In this document: positions 27,543-35,668 of the stretch, one piece after another
Layout of the letters: every line of letters begins with the position of its first letter
How positions within the stretch are numbered: the first letter of the stretch is position 1
Assembly (NCBI GenBank): GCA_944327295.1
Contig: CALVHF010000006.1
Coordinates: 1 to 64,000, forward strand
Reading direction: 5' to 3'
Source: an uncultured Desulfovibrio sp.
Lineage (GTDB): Bacteria > Desulfobacterota > Desulfovibrionia > Desulfovibrionales > Desulfovibrionaceae
DNA length: 64,000 bases
Program-made: the position numbers and the translations under genes
The notes under the pieces: generated by a model
The model's input: only the letters and a program-made list of their open reading frames with translations
What the model was told of the DNA's origin: nothing
Databases searched by the model: none

Positions 27543-27926
27543 ATGTCCAATCCTGCAGATCTCAAATATTCCAAGAGCCATGAATGGGTCCGCGTCGAAG
27601 GCGGCGAGGCTGTTGTCGGTATCACCACCTTTGCCCAGGAAGCCCTGGGCGACATCACCTACGTGGAAGCTCCTGCCGTGGACGACGAAGTGGAAGCCGG
27701 AGCCGAATGCGGTTCCATCGAATCCGTGAAGGCTGCAAGCGACCTCATCTCCCCTGTCTCCGGCAGGGTTGTGGCCGTCAACAGCGAGCTTGAAAGCGCT
27801 CCCGAGATCATCAATCAGGATCCCTATGGCAAGGGCTGGATCTACCGCGTTGCCACGGATGCCCTGCCGGACGATCTGCTTGATGCCGCAGCCTACGAAG
27901 CCGTGTGTGCACAGGAAAGCCACTAG
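27543..27926 (+). CDS. gcvH: Glycine cleavage system H protein
   Basis: GcvH is the lipoylated carrier that shuttles the aminomethyl group between P, T and L proteins. The 127-residue protein has the usual HEWVRVEGGEAVVGITTFAQ start and the lipoyl-lysine motif GSIESVKAASDL. ATG 27543 follows GAGGAGGCACACC. It is 86 bases after gcvT and 12 bases before gcvPA. LplA upstream can supply the lipoate. Confidence 0.97.
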   Translation: MSNPADLKYSKSHEWVRVEGGEAVVGITTFAQEALGDITYVEAPAVDDEVEAGAECGSIESVKAASDLISPVSGRVVAVNSELESAPEIINQDPYGKGWIYRVATDALPDDLLDAAAYEAVCAQESH

Positions 27927-27938
27927 GCTGGAGGAACA

Positions 27939-29306
27939 ATGCCCTATATTCCTCATACCCAGGCTGAGCGCGATCACATGCTCGCAACAGTGGGCGTGCA
28001 GAGCCTGGATGATCTCTTTGCCGACATTACCGCGGACATGCGCCCCCAGAGTTTCCTGGCCAGCAGAGGTCTGCCTGAACAGGAAGTGATTGCCCTGTGC
28101 GAGGAGCTGGCCAACCGCAACCAGTCCGTGCTCTCCTTCCTTGGTGCCGGCTACTATGATCACGGCATTCCTGCGGCCGTGGACGCCCTGGCCGGACAGA
28201 GCGCCTTTCTGACCGCCTATACGCCCTATCAGGCCGAATGCTCCCAGGGCACACTGCAGGCCATCTTCGAATTCCAGACGGCCGTAGCCCGGCTGATGGA
28301 GCTGGACTGCGCCAATGCCTCCCTCTACGACTGCGGCACGGCGCTCTTTGAAGCCAGCACCATGTGCGTGCGCGCAGCCAGGAAAAGGAAGATCGTCCTG
28401 GACGAGGGCGTCAATCCCGTCTGGCGGAACATGCTGCACACCTATGCCGCAAACCTGCCCATGGAGTTTGTCCTTGTGCCCCACAGGGACGGCAGGCCAG
28501 ACAAGGAGGCGCTGATTGCAGCCATAGACAAGGACACGGCCGGTGTTGTGGTGCAGAACCCCAACTTCTTCGGTGTCGTCTGCGACTATGCGGACGTCTT
28601 TGCAGCCGCCAAAAAGGTGAAGGCCTTCAGCGTCGTGGCCGTGAACCCCGTGCTGCAGGCCGTGCTGAAGACCCCTGGCGCCATGGGTGCCGACATTGCC
28701 GTGGCCGAGGGACAGTCCCTGGGCCTGCCCCTCAACTTTGGCGGCCCCTACTTGGGCCTCATGGCCTGCACAAAGGCCCTGATCCGGCAGATGCCAGGAC
28801 GCCTGGTGGGCAGAACACACGACAAGGAAGGCCGGACCGGCTACGTGCTGACCCTGCAGGCCAGAGAGCAGCACATCCGCCGCGCCAAGGCGACCTCCAA
28901 CATCTGCTCGAACCAGAATGCCTGCGCCCTGCGCAGCCTCATCTACCTCTCCCTGATGGGCCCCCAGGGCCTGCGGGATGTGGCGGAAAACAGCATGGAA
29001 ATGGCCCACTACGCGGCCAGGACCCTGACTGCGGGCATTGAGGGCACGCAGCTTCTCAACGAAGCGCCCTTTGGCAACGAAGTGGCCCTGAGCCTGCCCG
29101 TGTCTGCCGATCTCGTGGTGCAGCGCTGCCTTGCCAAGCACAAGGTCGTGCCCGGATACCCCGTGGGCAGAACCTATGCCGGTCTGGACAAGGTTTTGCT
29201 TGTGGCCTGCACGGAAAAGAACACCATCGGACAGGTGGGCATCCTGCTCGATGCCATGCAGGATGTCATTGCTGACATCCTGCAGGAAGAAGCACTGCAT
29301 GGCTAG
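27939..29306 (+). CDS. gcvPA: Glycine dehydrogenase (decarboxylating) subunit 1
   Basis: The N-terminal half of glycine decarboxylase, encoded separately as in many anaerobes and Gram-positives; with GcvPB it releases CO2 from glycine. The 455-residue protein shows LGAGYYDHGIPAAVDAL, FLTAYTPYQAECSQGTLQAIFEFQ-type sequence, and AREQHIRRAKATSNICSNQ. It is tightly spaced after gcvH and 9 bases before gcvPB. Confidence 0.96.
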   Translation: MPYIPHTQAERDHMLATVGVQSLDDLFADITADMRPQSFLASRGLPEQEVIALCEELANRNQSVLSFLGAGYYDHGIPAAVDALAGQSAFLTAYTPYQAECSQGTLQAIFEFQTAVARLMELDCANASLYDCGTALFEASTMCVRAARKRKIVLDEGVNPVWRNMLHTYAANLPMEFVLVPHRDGRPDKEALIAAIDKDTAGVVVQNPNFFGVVCDYADVFAAAKKVKAFSVVAVNPVLQAVLKTPGAMGADIAVAEGQSLGLPLNFGGPYLGLMACTKALIRQMPGRLVGRTHDKEGRTGYVLTLQAREQHIRRAKATSNICSNQNACALRSLIYLSLMGPQGLRDVAENSMEMAHYAARTLTAGIEGTQLLNEAPFGNEVALSLPVSADLVVQRCLAKHKVVPGYPVGRTYAGLDKVLLVACTEKNTIGQVGILLDAMQDVIADILQEEALHG

Positions 29307-29315
29307 GGGGGGGGA

Positions 29316-30767
29316 ATGAAGATGCAGACCATTTTTGAAAAATCCGTTCCCGGACGCCGTACCACAGGACTGGCCCCGGAGCCGGCCCAGCACCGTGCGA
29401 GCGACCTTGTTCCTGGTGAGCTGACCCGTTCGGAGGCCGTGCGCCTGCCCGAATGCTCGGAGCTTGATGTCGTCCGCCACTTCACGCAGCTGGCCAAGCT
29501 CAACTACAGCGTGGATGCCAACTTCTATCCCTTGGGATCGTGCACCATGAAGTACAATCCCAAGGTTACCGAAGTGGTGGCTGCCATGCCGGGCTTCAAC
29601 AAGGTGCATCCGCTCCTGGCCCGCATAGGCAATGGCCAGGGCTGCCAGGGCTCCATGCACTGCCTTTATGTGCTGGAGCGCAGCCTGTGTGCCATTACCG
29701 GCATGGAGGCCTTTACCCTGCAGCCCATGGCAGGTGCCAACGGCGAGTTCACCGGCGTCTCCATCATTGCCGCCTACCACCGCGCCAAGGGGCGTGACCG
29801 CCGCATCATGCTCATTCCCGATGCCGCGCACGGCACCAATCCGGCCTCTGCCGCCATGGCAGGGTTCACGGTCGTGGAACTGCCCTCCAGGGACGGCATG
29901 GTGGATCCCGAGGCCGTGAAGGCAGCCATGGAAAAATACGGCGAGAACATTGCCGGCCTCATGATGACCTGCCCCAACACCCTGGGCCTCATGGAAGTGC
30001 ACCTCAGGGAAGTGGCAGCCCTGCTGCACAGCATTGATGCCCTGGTCTACTATGACGGTGCCAACATGAATGCCATCCTGGGCAAGATGCGCGTGGGCGA
30101 TGTGGGCTTTGACGTCGTGCATCTGAACCTGCACAAGACCTTTGCCACGCCCCATGGCGGTGGCGGCCCCGGTGCCGGTCCGGTGGGCGTGTGCGAACGT
30201 CTCATCCCCTTCCTGCCCTCGCCGCGCATTACCCGCAAGGCGGACGGAAGTTACGAGTTCCTGCCCGACAACCCCGAAAGCATAGGACATGTGGGGCCCT
30301 TCTACGGCAGCTTCGGCGTGCTTCTGAAGGCCCTGGCCTACATCCTGCGCCTGGGCGGCGAAGGCCTGGAACGCGTGGCAGAGTACGCCGTGCTCAATGC
30401 CAACTACCTGCGCGCCAAGCTCAAGGATGTTCTGGACGAACCCTATGACCGCATCTGCATGCACGAGTTCGTGGCTTCCGCTCCTGCCGGCCTGAAGGCT
30501 CTGGATATTGCCAAGGGCCTGCTGGAACTGGGCTTCCACGCTCCGACCATGTACTTCCCCCTGCTTGTACACGAATGCCTCATGCCCGAGCCCACGGAAA
30601 CGGAAAGCATGCAGACCCTGGATGCCTTCAGCGACGCCGTGCATGCCATCGTGGCCCGTGCCAAGGAAGATCCGGACTATCTGGCCGAAGCTCCGCGTGG
30701 TCTGCCGGTCTCCCGTCTCGACGAGACCGAGGCCGCGAGAAAGATGCATCTGACCGAAGACATGTAG
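29316..30767 (+). CDS. gcvPB: Glycine dehydrogenase (decarboxylating) subunit 2
   Basis: The PLP-carrying half of glycine decarboxylase, 483 residues. The PLP-lysine motif is HLNLHKTFATPHGGGGPG; FYPLGSCTMKYNPK and DAAHGTNPASAAMAGF are also conserved. ATG 29316 lies in a G-rich RBS; ATG 29322 is an alternative two codons on. No lpd gene follows, so the L protein must be encoded elsewhere. A terminator follows at 30834. Confidence 0.96.
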   Translation: MKMQTIFEKSVPGRRTTGLAPEPAQHRASDLVPGELTRSEAVRLPECSELDVVRHFTQLAKLNYSVDANFYPLGSCTMKYNPKVTEVVAAMPGFNKVHPLLARIGNGQGCQGSMHCLYVLERSLCAITGMEAFTLQPMAGANGEFTGVSIIAAYHRAKGRDRRIMLIPDAAHGTNPASAAMAGFTVVELPSRDGMVDPEAVKAAMEKYGENIAGLMMTCPNTLGLMEVHLREVAALLHSIDALVYYDGANMNAILGKMRVGDVGFDVVHLNLHKTFATPHGGGGPGAGPVGVCERLIPFLPSPRITRKADGSYEFLPDNPESIGHVGPFYGSFGVLLKALAYILRLGGEGLERVAEYAVLNANYLRAKLKDVLDEPYDRICMHEFVASAPAGLKALDIAKGLLELGFHAPTMYFPLLVHECLMPEPTETESMQTLDAFSDAVHAIVARAKEDPDYLAEAPRGLPVSRLDETEAARKMHLTEDM

Positions 30768-30833
30768 AAGAACTTGTCCGCTGCAGCTCCCTTGCAGCGC
30801 CGTTGCATCTCCTTCATTTGAACCGATTTGGGA

Positions 30834-30885
30834 AAGCACAGAGGTGTGCCGTCATGCAGGCGCCCCTCTGTGCTTCTTCCTTTTT
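30834..30885 (+). terminator. Intrinsic terminator of the gcv operon
   Basis: AAGCACAGAGG (30834-30844) pairs with CCTCTGTGCTT (30865-30875, perfect), followed by TCCTTTTT. Confidence 0.85.
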
Positions 30886-31221
30886 GGGAGGCCCTGTCCT
30901 GAAAGAGGGAGCCGGGAATGCAAGGCCAGAGAAAGCAGATTTCGGGCAGGCAGTGCGAGGGCTTTTTTTTGCTGTGATGGTGCGGGACAACAGGGATGGT
31001 GTACACAACAGACAGTTTCTTGCCGGGAGATACCCTGCATGAGAGACTGCATGGACAGAAGCATGACTGTTGTTGCACTGCAAAAAAACAGACAGGACAG
31101 CCCGAGAGATTGTGCAACCGTGCATGGAAGGCACAATGCGGGAAAAAGGAAAAGGCTTTTCATTTTTGTGAACGGAGAAAGAGTACTTCTTTTCGCCTCT
31201 GGCACAGATTGCGACAAGTAC
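30886..31221. other. Intergenic region gcvPB - lactate operon, distal part
   Basis: No gene supported. Several short open frames exist, but none has an RBS plus family resemblance. Composition becomes more A+T-rich toward the lactate promoter. Confidence 0.45.
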
Positions 31222-31250
31222 TTGACAATACTAAAAACATGGTGTAACAA
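31222..31250 (+). promoter_or_regulatory. Promoter of the lactate-oxidation operon
   Basis: TTGACA (31222-31227), a 17-base spacer and TAACAA (31245-31250). The leader would be about 225 bases long before the ATG at 31481. Confidence 0.6.
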
Positions 31251-31404
31251 AGTCTGAATAGCTTTCAAGTCCTTGTACAAAGGCTTCCGCAGAAATAAGG
31301 ATACTGTTTTCTGCCCGGGCGAGCCTTTTTACAGAAGGAAAGCCTCTTGATAATCGCTCGCATTCTGCATGCTTTTGATGGTAACTGCTGTGTGGATAGG
31401 CAGT

Positions 31405-31449
31405 TTGTGAATATTTCCACTTTTGTGCTTTGGCCCTATTGTATACCAA
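31405..31449. promoter_or_regulatory. Candidate Rex-like box and GntR-type operator
   Basis: TTGTGAATATTTCCACTT (31405-31422) matches 11 of 14 specified positions of the redox repressor Rex consensus TTGTGAA-N4-TTCACAA. About 17 bases on, TTGTATACCAA (31439-31449) has TTG/CAA symmetry like GntR/LldR-type sites and is bracketed by TTTGG...CCAAA. Both lie downstream of the likely start point, where a repressor could block transcription. Binding proteins are inferred. Confidence 0.35.
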
Positions 31450-31480
31450 ATTGGTTTTATAATGGACGCAGGAGACCTTT

Positions 31481-32116
31481 ATGTCCAACATCAACCCGGA
31501 ACTTGTAGAAAAATTTACTGCGATGGCGCAAGCTGTCGCTGCTACAGTAGCGGAAGTTCCTTCCAAGGAAGACGCCTTCAAATACATTGTGGATCTGTGC
31601 CTCTCCAAAGATCCCTGTGAACTGCTCGCCGACGAGCCGGGCACGGAAAAGGGCCCCCTTGGTCCGAACCGTGTACCGACCCGTGTGCAGCGCGTGCTTG
31701 CAGCGCCCTCTCTGAACGACGAGGACTTTGCCCTGCTCGAGAACCTCTGCCAGGAAAAGGGCATTCTCTGCCTGCGCGACAACGTGCGCAAGTATGCTGC
31801 CGGTATCGATATCGGCATCAACGAGGCTGTGGCCGGTGTGGCCGCAAGCGGTACCTGTCTTTGCCCCACCACGGATGAAGATGTGCGTCTGGCCGGCATG
31901 ATCAGCGAAATCAGCATTGTGATCCTGAAGAAATCGGACATCTATCCCGACCTTCCCTCTGTGGCCGGCATAATGCGCGACGCAATAGGCAACGGCCCCG
32001 AAGGAAGCTTCACCACCCTGATAACTGGTCCGAGCCGTACCGCCGATATCGAATGTGTTGGCGCTGTCGGCGTCCATGGTCCGCTCATGATGCATGTTCT
32101 TCTCCTGGAGGCCTAA
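31481..32116 (+). CDS. Lactate utilization protein C (LutC/YkgG-like)
   Basis: A 211-residue LutC/YkgG-family protein. These are small subunits of the LutABC (LldEFG) lactate-oxidation complex and bind no obvious metal cluster. Visible family segments are AAGIDIGINEAVAGVAASGTCL and the C-terminal TGPSRTADIECVGAVGVHGPL. ATG 31481 has AGGAGA upstream. The fused LutB-LutA gene follows 3 bases after its stop, so the two are co-translated. This pairing is also known from Desulfovibrio lactate operons. Confidence 0.88.
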   Translation: MSNINPELVEKFTAMAQAVAATVAEVPSKEDAFKYIVDLCLSKDPCELLADEPGTEKGPLGPNRVPTRVQRVLAAPSLNDEDFALLENLCQEKGILCLRDNVRKYAAGIDIGINEAVAGVAASGTCLCPTTDEDVRLAGMISEISIVILKKSDIYPDLPSVAGIMRDAIGNGPEGSFTTLITGPSRTADIECVGAVGVHGPLMMHVLLLEA

Positions 32117-32119
32117 GCA

Positions 32120-34276
32120 ATGCAAGCACCCAAGACATACGGTGAGTACAGCAAAGAGATTGATGAAGCCCTGAACGATCCTCAGCTTCGCAAGACTCTT
32201 GACAAATACGCCATTACCTATCGCACCAACCGCGCCGTTGTGATGCGTGACATTGACGAGGCGACCCTGATCCACGAAATTGCCGAATTCAAGGATGAAG
32301 CGGCTGCCCACATGGAAGAGCTGTACCAGCAGTTCAAGGCAGAGGCCGAAAAGCGCGGCGTGCATGTCTACCGTGCTGCCACGGCTGCCGAAGCCAATCA
32401 GCTCATTTCCGACATCGCCAGGAAGGAAGGAGTCAAGCGCATCGTCAAGTCCAAGTCCATGACTTCGGAAGAGACACAGCTCAACCACAAGCTCATTGCT
32501 GACGGCTACGTTGTGGACGAAACCGACCTTGGCGAATGGATCCTCCAGCTGCGCCACGAGACCCCCTCGCACATGGTCATGCCCGCCATTCACCTGAGTC
32601 GCTATCAGGTGGCCGAAGACTTCTCCAAGGTCACCCAGGTGAAGCAAGATCCCGACATTGACCGCCTGGTCAAGGTGGCCCGCGTGCAGCTGCGCCGCAA
32701 GTTCATCGCCGGCGACATGGGCATCACGGGCTGCAACTTCGCCATTGCCGAATGCGGTGCCATCACCACGGTCACCAACGAAGGCAATGCCCGCATGGTC
32801 GAGACCATGCCTCGCGTGCACACCGTACTGGTGGGCCTGGACAAGCTCGTGCGCACCATTGACGATGTCATGATCGCCCTGCAGATCCTGCCCCGCAATG
32901 CCACGGCCCAGCGCATCACCTCCTACGTGTCCTGGGTCTGTGGTCCCACCAAGTGGAAGGGCTCCCCGGACGGCCAGAAGAGCATGCACATTGTCTTCCT
33001 GGACAACGGCCGTACCAAGGTTGCCAAGGATCCCATCTTCAAGCAGGTCTTCCGCTGTGTGCGCTGTGGTGCCTGTACCAACGTCTGCCCCGTCTTCCGT
33101 CTCATTGGCGGTCACAAGATGGGCTACATCTACATGGGCGCCATCGGTCTCATCCTGACCTACCTCTACCACGGCGAAGACAAGGCCAAGATCCTCAGCC
33201 AGAACTGCATCGGCTGCGAATCCTGCCACCATGTCTGCTCCGGCGGCATTGACCTGCCCATGCTGATTCGTGAAGTGCGCAACCGTCTGGTGGACGACGG
33301 CGATGGCAATGCCATGGGTTCCCTCATGAAGATTGTCATGACGAACCGCAAGATGTTCCACAACCTGCTGCGCTTTGCCAGCAAGGCCCAGCGTCCCTTC
33401 ACCGCCGGTACCCAGTTCCAGCGTCACCTGCCCATGATCTTCATGAAGAAGCACGACTTCAAGGCTCTGCCCGCCATTGCCGAGAAGGCCTTCCGCGATC
33501 AGTGGGGCGACATTGCACCCAAGGTGAGCAATCCCAAGTACCGTGTGGCCCTCTTTGCCGGCTGCGCCGAAGACTTCATCTATCCCGAACAGCTCGTGGC
33601 TGCCGTGAAGATCCTGGCTGCCTGCAACGTGGCCGTGGACTTCCCCATGGATCAGACCTGCTGCGGTCTGCCCCTGGGCATGATGGGCCAGCGCAAGGCC
33701 GTGCAGACTGTGGCCCGCCAGAATGTGCGTGCCTTTGCCGACGGCAATTACGACTACATCATCACCCTGTGCGCCAGCTGCGGCTCCACCCTCAAGAAGC
33801 AGTATGTGAACTACCTGGCCAATGATCCCGACATCTCCTACGGTGTCGTGACCCGCTTCCAGGACAAGATCATTGACCTGAGCTCCTTCCTGCGCGATGT
33901 GCTGGATCTGAAGCCCGAAGACTTTGTCAACACCCATGAGAAGGTCACCTTCCATGCGTCCTGCCATCAGTGCCGTGCCCTGAAGGCTGCCGACAAGTCC
34001 CGCGAGCTCATCCAGGATGTGGCCGACTACGTGCCCTGCTTTGAAGAAGAAGTGTGCTGCGGCTTTGGCGGCACCTACTCCGTGAAGTTCCCCATCATCT
34101 CCAAGGAAATCATTACCAAGAAGGTGAAGAACATCGCCGAGACCAAGGCAGAGCGTGTGGTCATGGACTGCCCCGGCTGCGTCCTGCAGATTCGTGGTGC
34201 CGTGGAAAAGGAAAAGCTCGGCATCAAGGTCACCCACCTCTCCGAACTGCTGGCTGACAAGATTCAGCCCAAGTAG
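32120..34276 (+). CDS. LutB-LutA fusion, iron-sulfur lactate oxidation protein
   Basis: A 718-residue fusion. The N-terminal LutB-like part (to about residue 460) has the LUD domain and two [4Fe-4S] motifs: Cys313-Cys316-Cys319-Cys323 and Cys363-Cys366-Cys369-Cys373. The C-terminal part is LutA-like, with CCG-domain motifs QTCCGLP, CASCGSTLKK, FHASCHQC, CCGFGGTYSVKFP and CPGC. Together with LutC it should oxidise lactate to pyruvate and pass electrons to the membrane pool. The fused form is typical of Desulfovibrio-type sulfate reducers. No lactate permease is adjacent in this window. Confidence 0.92.
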   Translation: MQAPKTYGEYSKEIDEALNDPQLRKTLDKYAITYRTNRAVVMRDIDEATLIHEIAEFKDEAAAHMEELYQQFKAEAEKRGVHVYRAATAAEANQLISDIARKEGVKRIVKSKSMTSEETQLNHKLIADGYVVDETDLGEWILQLRHETPSHMVMPAIHLSRYQVAEDFSKVTQVKQDPDIDRLVKVARVQLRRKFIAGDMGITGCNFAIAECGAITTVTNEGNARMVETMPRVHTVLVGLDKLVRTIDDVMIALQILPRNATAQRITSYVSWVCGPTKWKGSPDGQKSMHIVFLDNGRTKVAKDPIFKQVFRCVRCGACTNVCPVFRLIGGHKMGYIYMGAIGLILTYLYHGEDKAKILSQNCIGCESCHHVCSGGIDLPMLIREVRNRLVDDGDGNAMGSLMKIVMTNRKMFHNLLRFASKAQRPFTAGTQFQRHLPMIFMKKHDFKALPAIAEKAFRDQWGDIAPKVSNPKYRVALFAGCAEDFIYPEQLVAAVKILAACNVAVDFPMDQTCCGLPLGMMGQRKAVQTVARQNVRAFADGNYDYIITLCASCGSTLKKQYVNYLANDPDISYGVVTRFQDKIIDLSSFLRDVLDLKPEDFVNTHEKVTFHASCHQCRALKAADKSRELIQDVADYVPCFEEEVCCGFGGTYSVKFPIISKEIITKKVKNIAETKAERVVMDCPGCVLQIRGAVEKEKLGIKVTHLSELLADKIQPK

Positions 34277-34329
34277 GGACAAAAGCCGTATCGGCTCTCC
34301 GCACGGGGAGCCATGATGCCCGAATAGAA

Positions 34330-34375
34330 AGAGGGGCCGGAAACAAAACCTGAATAGTTTGTTTCCGGTCCCTCT
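34330..34375. terminator. Bidirectional hairpin between the lactate operon and the HAD gene
   Basis: AGAGGGGCCGGAAACAA (34330-34346) pairs with TTGTTTCCGGTCCCTCT (34359-34375), 17 bp with one wobble. The T-tract is weak on both sides, but the stem lies between convergent genes. Confidence 0.75.
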
Positions 34376-34411
34376 GTCGTTTGCAGAACGGATGGGGAAG
34401 AGTTCAGCTGC

Positions 34412-35218
34412 TCAGGGCAGCACGGCGCCAAGCGTTTCGGCAATGACCGTGGGCGCGCGCTTTTCTTTCAGGGCTTCTTCCAGAGTAGCCTCGCCGCTCA
34501 GGACCAGAATGAAGTCTATGCCGGCGTTTTCTGCCAGACGCTTGTCCGTGCTCAGGCGATCGCCTGCCATGACCAGAGCCGATGGCGGATAGAGCCTGAA
34601 GAGTGGTTCCAGGACTTCGGTATTGGGCTTGCCGAAGATCTTTTCCGGACGTCTGCCTGTGGCAATTTCATAAAGTCCCAGAAAGCTGCCCACATCCGGG
34701 AGCGGCCCTTCCGGAGAGGGGCAGACAAGATCCGGGTGGGTTGCAAAAAAGCGGACTTCGGGCTTTTGCAGAAGCAGGGCCGAACGGGCCAGCTTTTCAT
34801 AGGTCAGCTCCGTGTCATAGGCCAGGATGACACACTGTGCCCCACCCCCGGTCTGGACAAGTCCTGGCATGCGCTTGGCAAGATCGGTTCTGAAGGCGGT
34901 ATTGCCCACAACATAGGCACGCTCTATGCCTTCCTTCACAAGAAAGTCCACAAGCGGGGTGGTGGGGGCCAGAAACTGCTCGAGCCTGGCAGGAACGCCC
35001 ATGCGGTTCAGCTTGTCCACATAGGTGGCCGGGGAGTGGGATGTGTTGTTGCTGAGAAAGCGGAAATCGAAGCGCTCCCAGTTGCGCAAGATGCCGGCAA
35101 CGGCCGGGGCAATGGGAATGGAACCAAGATAGACAGTGCCGTCCAGATCCAGAACAACGCAGCGTTTTGCTGACCAGTCAATGGAGGGCGTCTTTTCCGG
35201 GGAAGCTGTTGTCTGCAT
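34412..35218 (-). CDS. HAD-IIA family phosphatase (NagD/p-nitrophenylphosphatase-like)
   Basis: A 268-residue HAD-superfamily hydrolase with a type IIA cap. Motif I is VLDLDGTVYLG, motif II lies in FRFLSNNTSHSP, motif III Lys in IFGKPNTEV, and the final acidic motif is VMAGDRLSTDKRLA. Relatives act on small sugar or nucleotide phosphates, or glycerol phosphate. It is transcribed divergently from glpAB, so a phosphoglycolate or glycerol-phosphate substrate would fit, but this is inference. The start is ATG 35218. Confidence 0.9.
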   Translation of the reverse strand: MQTTASPEKTPSIDWSAKRCVVLDLDGTVYLGSIPIAPAVAGILRNWERFDFRFLSNNTSHSPATYVDKLNRMGVPARLEQFLAPTTPLVDFLVKEGIERAYVVGNTAFRTDLAKRMPGLVQTGGGAQCVILAYDTELTYEKLARSALLLQKPEVRFFATHPDLVCPSPEGPLPDVGSFLGLYEIATGRRPEKIFGKPNTEVLEPLFRLYPPSALVMAGDRLSTDKRLAENAGIDFILVLSGEATLEEALKEKRAPTVIAETLGAVLP

Positions 35219-35537
35219 GAAACTCTTCTTTTGCTGTTCGGTTGATGGGGTGTTTGCGAATGGGCACAAGCTTGCCTGCACAAGTGTATACGCTTTGAGA
35301 ACGACAGGCCAGTGAACGACCGCTCCGAGTTTCCGGACAATGCGGACAGTACAGGCCGAAGAATGTATTATTTGTATTTAATGTATTCTTTTATAGTGAA
35401 GGCTATGTTCCACAGAGAGCCAGAGACTGTGTCTTTGTTCCACCTGCGGCTGGTGGTGCACAGGCCTGCATGCTGTCGGACAAGTGTAAAAATAGGAAAT
35501 AAATTCAAGTTGTTGGTCGATAAAAAAACGTTACGAG
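35219..35537. other. Divergent intergenic region, HAD gene / glpAB
   Basis: A+T-rich, especially 35360-35395 and 35480-35560. It presumably holds the HAD promoter on the minus strand. No GlpR-like or other operator was recognised. Confidence 0.4.
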
Positions 35538-35566
35538 TTGACGATGGATACTAGTAATGTTACAAA
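35538..35566 (+). promoter_or_regulatory. Promoter of glpAB-glpC
   Basis: TTGACG (35538-35543), a 17-base spacer and TACAAA (35561-35566) give a leader of about 95 bases before ATG 35669. Confidence 0.55.
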
Positions 35567-35668
35567 ATCATGTCAAATTTTTATTCTTTGCATGAAATTG
35601 TGCCGTCTCTCGGTGGAACTTCCCCTCGCACAGATATGCTGCGGCTCGCGGGGAAAGGGTGGTTTGTG

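Noticed and set aside
27411..30839. Very long open frame on the minus strand (over 1100 codons)
   Set aside because: It is antisense to gcvH-gcvPA-gcvPB, whose frames are clearly homologous to known proteins; the antisense openness is a codon-bias effect in GC-rich DNA.
31458..31463. TATAAT as -10 for the lactate operon
   Set aside because: It lies only 18 bases before the ATG, which would remove the ribosome-binding site from the mRNA, and no -35 is properly spaced.
31457..34282. Over 900 codons open on the minus strand opposite the lactate genes
   Set aside because: Antisense shadow of the LutC-like and LutB-LutA genes, no RBS or homology.
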